A stretch of 64,000 nt of DNA from Shimazuella alba (GTDB lineage: Bacteria; Bacillota; Bacilli; Thermoactinomycetales; Thermoactinomycetaceae): the NCBI RefSeq assembly GCF_009831235.1, contig NZ_WUUL01000008.1, positions 124,001 to 188,000 of the forward strand. The letters run 5' to 3'. Made by a program: the position numbers and the translations under genes. Position 1 is the stretch's first letter; each line of letters starts with the position of its first letter. Of this stretch, positions 46,318 through 52,919 are shown in pieces. The notes beneath the pieces were generated by a model. That model saw only the letters and a list, made by a program, of their open reading frames with translations, had not been told where the DNA came from and searched no databases.

Positions 46318-46869
46318 CTAACTGGAGACAACGGGTTTATGGGACAGATTTTTCGTGAGTTCTATAAAGCTGTTTAATACAGTCTGAACTCTTACTCTCG
46401 TTCCTTCATCTGTAGGTGTCCCATCTTCATTGAATGTGTTTGTCCCATAGCCAATGGATATCCATTCAGGGCAGTTGATACCATGTAAGTTACGCACGAT
46501 AGTTTGTAAATGGGTAAGGGAACTTATTCCAAGCGGTCCGCCTGCGGAACTGACAGAGAGTACGGCTTTACCAGCAACTTTGTCGATACTGACATAATCC
46601 AATGCATTTTTAAGTGCTCCTGATACAGAACCATGGTATTCTGGTGTGGAAAAAATCAATCCATCTGCGTTTTGAATGGATTTGATTAGATGAAGCGCAT
46701 TCTCATGAAATTCCCAATTATCTGGTGTAAAGAGGGGTAACGGTGTTTCTGCTAGATCAATAAAGGAAACAGAAATATGCTTTTCTAATAAAATGGATTC
46801 GATATGTTTGAGTAAGATGGTACTGGTGGCATTTTGCCGGTTACTTCCTGCTACTAAGGTTATTCGCAT
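46318..46869 (-). CDS. NADPH-dependent FMN reductase
   Basis: The 183-residue product has a flavodoxin-like fold with VAGSNRQNATSTILLKHI (FMN phosphate loop) and STPEYHGSVSGALKNALDYV (FMN ring loop). It should reduce FMN, quinones, azo compounds or chromate. ATG 46869 with AAAGGTGAT; the longer start has no SD. Promoter with embedded operator upstream. Confidence 0.92.
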   Translation of the reverse strand: MRITLVAGSNRQNATSTILLKHIESILLEKHISVSFIDLAETPLPLFTPDNWEFHENALHLIKSIQNADGLIFSTPEYHGSVSGALKNALDYVSIDKVAGKAVLSVSSAGGPLGISSLTHLQTIVRNLHGINCPEWISIGYGTNTFNEDGTPTDEGTRVRVQTVLNSFIELTKNLSHKPVVSS

Positions 46870-46969
46870 GTTTTTATCACCTTTTTTTGATTTCGTTATT
46901 TTCTTTTGTTTTCCTGACAAATCCTTTCTTTTTCGCTGATATGTGACTTTTAAGCAACCTTTATGCTTT

Positions 46970-46999
46970 ATAATACGTTACTTAATGGTAACATGTCAA
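46970..46999 (-). promoter_or_regulatory. FMN reductase promoter with embedded operator
   Basis: On the minus strand TTGACA (46999-46994) and TATTAT (46975-46970) are 18 bases apart. The spacer is filled by the palindrome GTTACTTAATGGTAAC, so a bound regulator would block RNA polymerase. On the plus strand TATAAT at 46969-46974 serves the decayed ArsR gene, so the two promoters overlap. Confidence 0.75.
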
Positions 47000-47031
47000 G
47001 GGTTTAAGAAAATTTTTTAGGAGGATTTTTG

Positions 47032-47317
47032 ATGGACGAGGATGTCTTTAAGGCACTGACTGATTCGAGTCGTCGTAAGCTGTTGGATTTGCTTTATTCC
47101 ACAGATGGACAGATATTGCATAGAGTATGTGAGCCACTCGATATGTCTAGATTTGGTATGATGAAACATCTCAATATGTTAGAAGAGCAAAGCTTCTGAC
47201 AACGAGGAAAGTGGGTCGTGAAAAGCTGCATTAAATGCGGTTCCTATCCGTCAGTTATATAATAGATGGGTAAGCAAATATACAGAAGCTTGTATTGATG
47301 GATTAACATCCTTTTAA
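47032..47317 (+). pseudogene. ArsR-family regulator, decayed
   Basis: Reading starts MDEDVFKALTDSSRRKLLDL and LDMSRFGMMKHLNMLEEQSF, a typical ArsR winged helix, then meets a stop. The expected continuation TRKVGREKL is readable in another frame, and AVPIRQLYNRWVSKYTEACI in a third. At least two frameshifts or deletions inactivate it. SD TAGGAGG retained. In relatives such a gene precedes an SRPBCC gene, as here. Confidence 0.75.
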
Positions 47318-47341
47318 ACCGAATTGGAGAGTGAGGGAGAT

Positions 47342-47793
47342 ATGGAAAACAGACCAAGACATATTAACCGAATCGCGATAAAGGCAAAACCCGAACGTAT
47401 TTGGGATGCTATCACAAATACGGAAATGACGTCGAAATTTTGGTTCAACTGTGAGGTGCGATCTACTTGGGAGATGGATTCGGCAATTGAACTATAAATA
47501 AAGAAGAGAAAAAAGCGGAAGGAATTATACTAGATATCCATGCTCCACATAAACTTATGCTAAGTTTCCGATTTCACGCTTTTCCGGGTACCGAAAATGA
47601 CACTTCATCCTGCATTACATGGGAAATACATGAACATAAAGAGATACCTGGTATAAGTTTTGTAACAGTTACACACGATGAGTTTGAACAAGCAGAGACT
47701 ACAGCGAAAGTTTTGGAAAATGGTTTACCTTTGGTTATTTCAGGATTGAAGACTTTGCTGGAAACAGGGAAACCGCTGGCTGGTAAGGAATAG
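47342..47793 (+). pseudogene. SRPBCC/AHSA1-domain protein, frameshifted
   Basis: Starts MENRPRHINRIAIKAKPERI and runs to RSTWEMDSAIEL then stops. A shifted frame continues GIILDIHAPHKLMLSFRFHA to the end TGKPLAGKE at 47793. The start, SD (GAGGGAG) and end are intact, but a deletion near 47493 breaks the frame. Partner of the decayed ArsR gene. Confidence 0.75.
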
Positions 47794-47970
47794 TTTCAAA
47801 TGGCTGACAAAAACAAGTTTCTTAGAATTCTAAGAAACTTGTTTTTTAATACATTGATTTTTGAAATATAGTACGAGTGAAAAGAGTACTTAGTTGTATC
47901 ATCCAACTTTGAAGTGCTTCTTCAATTGTTAAAAGATGTGAGATCAAAGAAGCTTTCATAATTTATTTTC

Positions 47971-48354
47971 TTAACTGTAGTCTTCGATGACAATCAATTT
48001 ATCATCTTTGATCTCAAAGATCGATTTCCCTTGAAGTTTCAGCTTTTCTCCAGCGTTCAATCCAATCGGCAAATCGATAGCGAGTGTTGCCTCATAGTCA
48101 ATCTCGATTTCTACTTTATTTGGGAGTAGCGTAAACTGTTTGATAGTTTGACAGCGCTCTGAAAATACGTCTTTCGATTGCTCAGCTAATTCACGAAATT
48201 CATCAATCCCCTTTGTTTCCACTTCCACTTCACCATCGGATATATTGCGAAATTCTACATCAGGATGCAAAAGCGCTGCCATACCGTCGATATCAAAAGC
48301 ATTGTATGCGTCCACATATTGTTGTACAAGTCTTTTCTCTTTGCTGTAGTCCAC
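47971..48354 (-). CDS. SnoaL-like (NTF2-fold) protein
   Basis: A 127-residue protein in the SnoaL-like fold: RLVQQYVDAYNAFDIDGMAA, LLHPDVEFRNISDGE, and LQGKSIFEIKDDKLIVIED. GTG 48354 has GGGAG at seven bases; ATG 48360 is too close to that SD, and a longer TTG start has none. The function is unknown. It is the third protein of this fold within 3 kb. Confidence 0.75.
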   Translation of the reverse strand: MDYSKEKRLVQQYVDAYNAFDIDGMAALLHPDVEFRNISDGEVEVETKGIDEFRELAEQSKDVFSERCQTIKQFTLLPNKVEIEIDYEATLAIDLPIGLNAGEKLKLQGKSIFEIKDDKLIVIEDYS

Positions 48355-48465
48355 GAGCATTCTCCCATCATAAGTAGGTATACACAAAGCATGAAGGTAT
48401 TACTGTTAAAGAATAGGAATTTATCCTACTATATATAAAATTGAATAGTTAGTCAATTTGGGAAT

Positions 48466-48498
48466 TTACTCTTCATCTGGAGGAGCACCGTAATTTAT
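48466..48498 (-). CDS. Micropeptide 3, possible ATA start
   Basis: Eleven codons give (I/M)NYGAPPDEE and a stop. The start would be ATA, a rare initiator, but GGGGG sits ten bases upstream. The peptide has the same length and pattern as the two micropeptides before it: [DSN]-[FY]-x-[GA]-[PS]-P-[DG]-[DE]. It could be a translated copy with weak initiation or a decayed one. Confidence 0.45.
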   Translation of the reverse strand: MNYGAPPDEE

Positions 48499-48608
48499 TT
48501 TGGTATAACCCCCTAATTGAAAGGATAAATTTGATAGTATTCTTCTAAAATAGAATAGTTCTATCGATTTGAGGATCTAGTGGATACTATTTTTATTAAA
48601 CAAGAAAA

Positions 48609-48641
48609 CTATAAATCACCAGGTGAACCTAGAAAGCTCAT
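48609..48641 (-). CDS. Micropeptide 2 (MSFLGSPGDL)
   Basis: A ten-residue ORF with ATG start and a perfect SD AGGAGGT six bases upstream. MSFLGSPGDL resembles micropeptide 1 (MDFTGPPDDD) position by position. It starts 37 bases after micropeptide 1 ends. No signal sequence, so if it is a signal it must be exported by another route or act inside the cell. Confidence 0.6.
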   Translation of the reverse strand: MSFLGSPGDL

Positions 48642-48678
48642 TTTTTTACCTCCTGTTAAAACACAATGATTCATTTAT

Positions 48679-48711
48679 CTAATCATCATCAGGTGGTCCT
48701 GTAAAATCCAT
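48679..48711 (-). CDS. Micropeptide 1 (MDFTGPPDDD)
   Basis: A ten-residue ORF that starts four bases after the stop codon of the XRE-TPR regulator. Its SD, AGGGGG, is built from the regulator's last two sense codons, at seven bases from the ATG, so translation is coupled to the regulator. Ten residues with a Gly-Pro-Pro core and an acidic end. Likely ligand of the regulator; that is inference from position and family precedent. Confidence 0.6.
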   Translation of the reverse strand: MDFTGPPDDD

Positions 48712-48715
48712 TATT

Positions 48716-50014
48716 CTACCCCCTATTTTCACAATATATCTGGTGATACTCATCTAACAGATTATAATATTTTGTTCGGTCGGAATCACGATAACAGCTC
48801 GCCATTTTTAAAAGTAAACTTCGAATATTTTTTGGTTTGTGGAGTCTTTTATAGATATCAATAGATTCTTCATAAGCTTTTTTTGCTTCTTCTATTTTTC
48901 CGTTCTGCATGTAGTGATCTCCAACACATTGAAGCGATTCAGCCAATAATATCTTGTTTGCATATTTTCTTGATAGAGTAATAGCAGTAGTAAACATTTC
49001 ATAAGCTTTTTTTGAAGCTTTAGCTTTTTGATACAATTTCCCCATTTGAATAAAAATCTTAGAAATATAAAACTTATTATTCACATGAGAACTCATATTT
49101 ATAGCAGATTGAAAACAGATTTCTGCGTTTTTTATTTTATTTTGTTGTTGATAACAATCAGCTAAGGTGATCCAAAGATAACCCGAATGCTCATACATGC
49201 GATTTATTCTAGCTATATTAAGTCCCTCGGTAGCTAGTGTTACCGCTAGGTCAAATCTGGATAGCTTAGTTAAAAGCCTTGTCTTTATTTCATACATACT
49301 AAGTATTACTTGTCGACTGTCAATATTGTTTCTATTTGTCCATAAATCTTCGATTTCCAACAATGCTTCTTCATTTCGATTTAATTCTTCCAAATAGATA
49401 ACTTTACTAATTAATAGATAGTAATAGATATGTTCTTTTTCTCCATCTTTATAGAAACTGTCAAGTCCTTTTGTTACCCACTCCATTGCCTTATCTGGAC
49501 AGTTTTCATAAAAATTTATTCTTCCAAGGGCATGATAACTTGCTGGAATAAAATTATACTTTCGCAATTCTGGATCATCATTTTCCACGACTTGCAAATA
49601 AACTACTTTCGCTTTTTCCTTCTTTCCTTTTCTCTCCCAATACCTGCCTTTTAAATACAGTGCCCAGATACGATGATATTCGTTTTCTGGTTTTATGGTG
49701 CGCAGTTCTTCCCATGCTTCATCTGGGGAGACCATGTTTAGGTGGTTTTCAATAGAAAGAAGTTGCAAAGCTACATCTACTTGATCTTCTTCCTCTGCTT
49801 CTTGCTGATACTTTTCAATTGCTACGCCTAACTGTTCACATAAGAAGATGACTTTTTCTCTGCTGACAGAAACATTCCCCCTTTCCATTCTACTAATGGT
49901 TCCAGTAGATAAAAATCCTTCCGATGCAAGGTCTTCTTGCCGATATCCCTTTTTCTTTCTTGCTTCTCGTATCTCGAATGCTAGTTCAGCTGTGACATAG
50001 AGATGAGCTTTCAT
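48716..50014 (-). CDS. XRE-TPR regulator, RRNPP type
   Basis: The 432-residue product has an N-terminal helix-turn-helix (about 12-65: REARKKKGYRQEDLASEGFL, STGTISRMERGN) and then at least eight tetratricopeptide-like repeats to the end (for example YHALGRINFYENCPDKAMEW, AESLQCVGDHYMQNGKIEEA). This is the architecture of RRNPP regulators (PlcR, NprR, AimR), which are controlled by short peptides. Three ten-residue ORFs follow on the same strand, the first coupled to its stop. ATG after GAGGTG. Inverted repeats upstream may be its operators. Confidence 0.88.
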   Translation of the reverse strand: MKAHLYVTAELAFEIREARKKKGYRQEDLASEGFLSTGTISRMERGNVSVSREKVIFLCEQLGVAIEKYQQEAEEEDQVDVALQLLSIENHLNMVSPDEAWEELRTIKPENEYHRIWALYLKGRYWERKGKKEKAKVVYLQVVENDDPELRKYNFIPASYHALGRINFYENCPDKAMEWVTKGLDSFYKDGEKEHIYYYLLISKVIYLEELNRNEEALLEIEDLWTNRNNIDSRQVILSMYEIKTRLLTKLSRFDLAVTLATEGLNIARINRMYEHSGYLWITLADCYQQQNKIKNAEICFQSAINMSSHVNNKFYISKIFIQMGKLYQKAKASKKAYEMFTTAITLSRKYANKILLAESLQCVGDHYMQNGKIEEAKKAYEESIDIYKRLHKPKNIRSLLLKMASCYRDSDRTKYYNLLDEYHQIYCENRG

Positions 50015-50042
50015 ATCAACACCTCAAAAAAATTTTTTTCCA

Positions 50043-50074
50043 GTTTGTATGACAAACGCTTAATTTCAATGAAA
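50043..50074. promoter_or_regulatory. Palindromes upstream of the XRE-TPR gene
   Basis: GTTTG-TATGA-CAAAC (50043-50057) and TTTCAATGAAA (50064-50074) lie 29-60 bases upstream of the regulator start. The second shares the TTTCA core with the long inverted repeat to the right. These are candidate operators for autoregulation. Confidence 0.45.
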
Positions 50075-50095
50075 CGTATGCTATTTACAAAGAAG

Positions 50096-50136
50096 TTTCA
50101 TTAAAATTCGGCCTTTTGACCCGAATTTTAATGAAA
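50096..50136. promoter_or_regulatory. Long perfect inverted repeat, candidate operator
   Basis: TTTCATTAAAATTCGG (50096-50111) and CCGAATTTTAATGAAA (50121-50136) form a perfect 16-base inverted repeat with a 9-base spacer between two divergent genes. No T-run follows, so it is not a terminator. The TTTCATTA half-site recurs as ATTTCATTATT near 50168. Confidence 0.6.
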
Positions 50137-50244
50137 TTTATAGGAGACTCTTTATACTTCAAATTAATTTCATTATTGGTAAAATTTATTATACTATGCG
50201 ATGATGTGTTTGCAAAATATTTTCTTTTTATGGAGGTTATGTTA

Positions 50245-50541
50245 TTGCTTCAATTACAAATTACAGGGCAGATTGCTGAGGTACAAGCATTTGTTCATTA
50301 TCTGGAGGAACAACCATATTTTGTAGTAGAAGAGAAAGAGAAGGAGAAGGGCTATGATTATTTTTCGCTAACCTGTGACGTAAAGACAAGTTTATTAAAG
50401 CCATCCTTGCGCACTTTACACGAACTTCATATTGTTACTGCAGATCAGCAAAAAGTGGTACTAGCCTTATTAGATGCAAAAGTGGAGAAAGAAGGGGACA
50501 AAACCATCGTATCAGGGCTCAGTTATGATATTTTTGCTTGA
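50245..50541 (+). CDS. Small hypothetical protein
   Basis: A 98-residue protein from TTG 50245 with GGAGG at eight bases: MLQLQITGQIAEVQAFVHYL and onward, an alternating beta-alpha pattern (possibly a ferredoxin-like fold). Longer ATG starts at 50116 or 50239 lack a fitting SD. I do not recognise the family. Divergent from the XRE-TPR gene and possibly under the same operators. Confidence 0.6.
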   Translation: MLQLQITGQIAEVQAFVHYLEEQPYFVVEEKEKEKGYDYFSLTCDVKTSLLKPSLRTLHELHIVTADQQKVVLALLDAKVEKEGDKTIVSGLSYDIFA

Positions 50542-50613
50542 TGCAGGATGCTATTCTCCTTATAATTGTTCTGTTGTGAATTCTTCGTTTCTTCCCACTT
50601 GAAAGAGAGATAG

Positions 50614-50937
50614 ATGAACAAGCAGGTAAGAAGTGCTGAAGACTATGCTATGCAGTACAAGGACACATGGCAGCGAATGAAAGATGATCTCATCGGTCAT
50701 CAAGCAAATATCAATACACTCTCCGAGAAGGAACGTGCTCTGAGCGAGTCTAGAGGATCAAAGGCAGAGGTTGATCGGATCTTGCATGAGATCAAACTGG
50801 CACAAAAAGCCATGTATGGTGCAAGCTCTGTTTACTTTATAAAACTGCGCGAGATCATCGACGCTGTTACTCGAGATGGACAAGAAGAGCACTTTTGGAC
50901 CTGTGTTACCAAGTTTCAGTTGGAGTATGTGTCGTAA
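50614..50937 (+). CDS. Small charged hypothetical protein
   Basis: A 107-residue, mostly helical protein (DYAMQYKDTWQRMKDDLIGH at the start; QEEHFWTCVTKFQLEYV at the end). AGAGAGATAG upstream is a weak SD. No family recognised. Its end resembles the end of the protein at 51090 (aromatic FW after acidic/Gln residues), and both genes are closed by near-identical terminators, which suggests a duplicated unit. Confidence 0.6.
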   Translation: MNKQVRSAEDYAMQYKDTWQRMKDDLIGHQANINTLSEKERALSESRGSKAEVDRILHEIKLAQKAMYGASSVYFIKLREIIDAVTRDGQEEHFWTCVTKFQLEYVS

Positions 50938-50942
50938 CATGC

Positions 50943-50967
50943 ACCCCTCTATCCTAGGATAGAGGGG
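50943..50967 (+). terminator. Terminator, CACCCCTCTATC type, copy 1
   Basis: ACCCCTCTATCC and GGATAGAGGGGT form a perfect 12-base stem around TA. The T-run is poor (GTGGTTGTTTTC). The stem is nearly the same as that at 51415-51448. Confidence 0.7.
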
Positions 50968-51066
50968 TGTGGTTGTTTTCATTCAATCTTTTAAAATTAT
51001 TTTGATATATATAACAAAATAATAGAGATGAAGACTTTTATATCATATAAATTCATTGGATACCTA

Positions 51067-51075
51067 TGATATAAT
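51067..51075 (+). promoter_or_regulatory. Extended -10 promoter
   Basis: TGATATAAT fits TGnTATAAT. Transcription would start near 51081, only a few bases before the possible starts of the next gene, so its leader is very short. Confidence 0.6.
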
Positions 51076-51089
51076 CTAGGTTGACAATT

Positions 51090-51398
51090 ATGGTAACTGG
51101 TAACCGAGAAAGACGCCCACCTATGATTTCAAAGAAGCTTAAAACTCCCTCTAATCTGGAGGAGCTGAAGGAAGAATTTTTTGAAGTCTTCCGAGCTTAT
51201 CAAAAAGCTTGCGATCAGGTGGAAGTAGATATTGCAAAAATATCTGGCAGAGCAAGAATCAAAGAAATACAAAAACACAAGCGTTTTGGTTCCCTTACGT
51301 ATCGAAGAGAAGTGAAAGCGTATGAAGATTTCCTAGAGAAGATAAATTCGCTCCCTAAAAAAACACAAGATGAATTCTGGAGTTTGATTGGAATATAA
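51090..51398 (+). CDS. Small charged hypothetical protein
   Basis: From ATG 51090 the product is 102 residues; ATG 51123 would give 91 (MISKKLKTPSNLEELKEEFF). No start has a clear SD, and the promoter lies so close that the mRNA may be nearly leaderless. Helical, Lys/Glu-rich, ending KKTQDEFWSLIGI. No family recognised; possibly a distant relative of the gene at 50614. Confidence 0.55.
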   Translation: MVTGNRERRPPMISKKLKTPSNLEELKEEFFEVFRAYQKACDQVEVDIAKISGRARIKEIQKHKRFGSLTYRREVKAYEDFLEKINSLPKKTQDEFWSLIGI

Positions 51399-51414
51399 TT
51401 TAACCAAACTCAAA

Positions 51415-51448
51415 CACCCCTCTATCTGTAGGAAAGATAGAGGGGTGT
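51415..51448 (+). terminator. Terminator, CACCCCTCTATC type, copy 2
   Basis: ACACCCCTCTATC and GATAGAGGGGTGT form a perfect 13-base stem with an 8- or 9-base loop, then CGTGATTTTTT. Confidence 0.8.
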
Positions 51449-51521
51449 CGTGATTTTTTAGTGTATATTTCCCCTTCTTCCTTGTCGACAATGGATGTAA
51501 CAAGAGACAAGGAGCCGTTAC

Positions 51522-51992
51522 ATGGGGAGACTTATCCAGTTTGAAACGTTACGTGCAGCGTATGAAGAACAGTTGCGAGACCGAGCATTGATGTATTTTC
51601 CATGGGATGAGATGGAAGAGGTCAAGAAGAAACAAGTCTTTCCGCTTGTTCGTTATTGGTCTCGTGTTAAGCAAAATATTGTATTAGAAGCAGTATATCG
51701 ATTGGTATATGATGCATATGTCTGGGGGATGCGTTCGGCAAAAACAGCACGTTCTCTTCGTATGCGTGAATTTCAAGATACTCCATGGGAACGAATTTAT
51801 GCACGAAACTTCACTGATGAAGGATATGATCTCGTAAAATCTTGTCTGTCTCAGTTTGCAGTAGAACATTGGTTAGATGAGCGGTCATTGACAGATGTAT
51901 ATCTTTTAGGTGAAGGTCTCGTGATACACTGGTTCTGTCAAGGAGTAGAAGAAGAGTGTAAACGTTCAGGTAAATATATCAAAAGAGAATAA
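51522..51992 (+). CDS. ybaK: DUF2521 (YbaK-like) protein
   Basis: The 156-residue product (MGRLIQFETLRAAYEEQLRD; YDAYVWGMRSAKTARSLRMR) matches my recollection of DUF2521, the YbaK family that directly precedes cwlD in Bacillus. The same position here supports it. Function unknown to me. SD AAGGAG at good distance. Confidence 0.75.
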   Translation: MGRLIQFETLRAAYEEQLRDRALMYFPWDEMEEVKKKQVFPLVRYWSRVKQNIVLEAVYRLVYDAYVWGMRSAKTARSLRMREFQDTPWERIYARNFTDEGYDLVKSCLSQFAVEHWLDERSLTDVYLLGEGLVIHWFCQGVEEECKRSGKYIKRE

Positions 51993-52123
51993 AGAACAAA
52001 TTTCCCCCATTATCCATAAGACATCACCTCAAAAATTATTTTGTTTGAAGAAAAGCGGTGATAAGCCTGTCTGTTGTCACATATACATAGGCTACAATAG
52101 TGAGAATTTGGGCGGTGAGGATA

Positions 52124-52858
52124 GTGTGGGAGAAATTACATGAATCCATGCGTGAGCAGAAATTCCTATGGTTAATGATTGCATTTTTATTTGGATTTCT
52201 TACCATACCAATGTGGTTTCATTTGGATTGGCAGCAATCATGGAACACGTGGAGCATGCCTCTATCAAGTAAAGTGATCGTCATAGATGCAGGTCATGGT
52301 GGAATCGATGCTGGTGCAGTAAGCAGAAGTGGGTTGGAAGAGAAAGAAATAACGTTAAATATCGCTTCTTATCTTCGTGATTTTCTCCAGCAAAGTGGAG
52401 CATTTGTGGTTCTGACAAGAGAGTCAGATAAAGATTTGGCGGGTGTTGGAAACGGAAAGAGCCGTTGGAAAGCAAGAGATCTTTCTAAGCGACTACAAAT
52501 GGTAAAAGATGAAAATGCCGATTTATTTATTAGCATTCATGGAAATGCCTTTCCTGGAGAATCCCATGGTGCACAGACTTTTTATAATCCTACCCGAGAA
52601 GCGAATAAAAAATTAGCCACTTTCATTCAGACAGAATTGGTTCATAACCTAGAAAACACTACTCGCATTGCCAAAGCGAAAAATGATGTTTTTCTGTTGA
52701 AGTATTCACCAATTCCAACTGCATTGGTAGAAGTTGGTTTCCTTTCGAATGATGAAGAAGCACAGCTTTTAAGCGATCCTAAATACCAGCGGAAAATTGC
52801 TGCCTCGATCTACTATGGCATTTTAGCATACCACTCCGATATAATGAAAAACGAATAA
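52124..52858 (+). CDS. cwlD: N-acetylmuramoyl-L-alanine amidase CwlD
   Basis: CwlD cuts the peptide from muramic acid during spore cortex formation, the first step to muramic delta-lactam. The 244-residue product has one N-terminal membrane segment and the amidase 3 zinc site: VIVIDAGHGGIDAGAV (His), EKEITLN (Glu), FISIHGNA (His) and the catalytic ALVEVGFLSN. GTG 52124 with GGTGAGG close by; GTG 52100 is an alternative. Confidence 0.93.
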   Translation: MWEKLHESMREQKFLWLMIAFLFGFLTIPMWFHLDWQQSWNTWSMPLSSKVIVIDAGHGGIDAGAVSRSGLEEKEITLNIASYLRDFLQQSGAFVVLTRESDKDLAGVGNGKSRWKARDLSKRLQMVKDENADLFISIHGNAFPGESHGAQTFYNPTREANKKLATFIQTELVHNLENTTRIAKAKNDVFLLKYSPIPTALVEVGFLSNDEEAQLLSDPKYQRKIAASIYYGILAYHSDIMKNE

Positions 52859-52919
52859 TATACACATGCCCATTTTTTCTATTTAGTTTGGGTGGAGTTA
52901 AAACGAGGTGTCCACTTCC

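Noticed and set aside
47557-47793. ORF taken as a separate small gene
   Set aside because: It is the C-terminal half of the frameshifted SRPBCC gene; its Met is internal and has no SD.
48541-48600. A fourth micropeptide in the gap between peptides 2 and 3
   Set aside because: This stretch holds ATAGTAT/ATACTAT-type inverted repeats but no ORF with an SD and the GxP pattern.
50096-50136. The long inverted repeat read as a rho-independent terminator
   Set aside because: It lies between divergent genes with nothing to terminate, is AT-rich, and no T-run follows on either strand.
51081-51086. TTGACA read as a -35 box or as a TTG start
   Set aside because: No -10 lies 16-18 bases downstream. 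As a start codon it has no SD and coincides with the expected transcription start of the TGATATAAT promoter.
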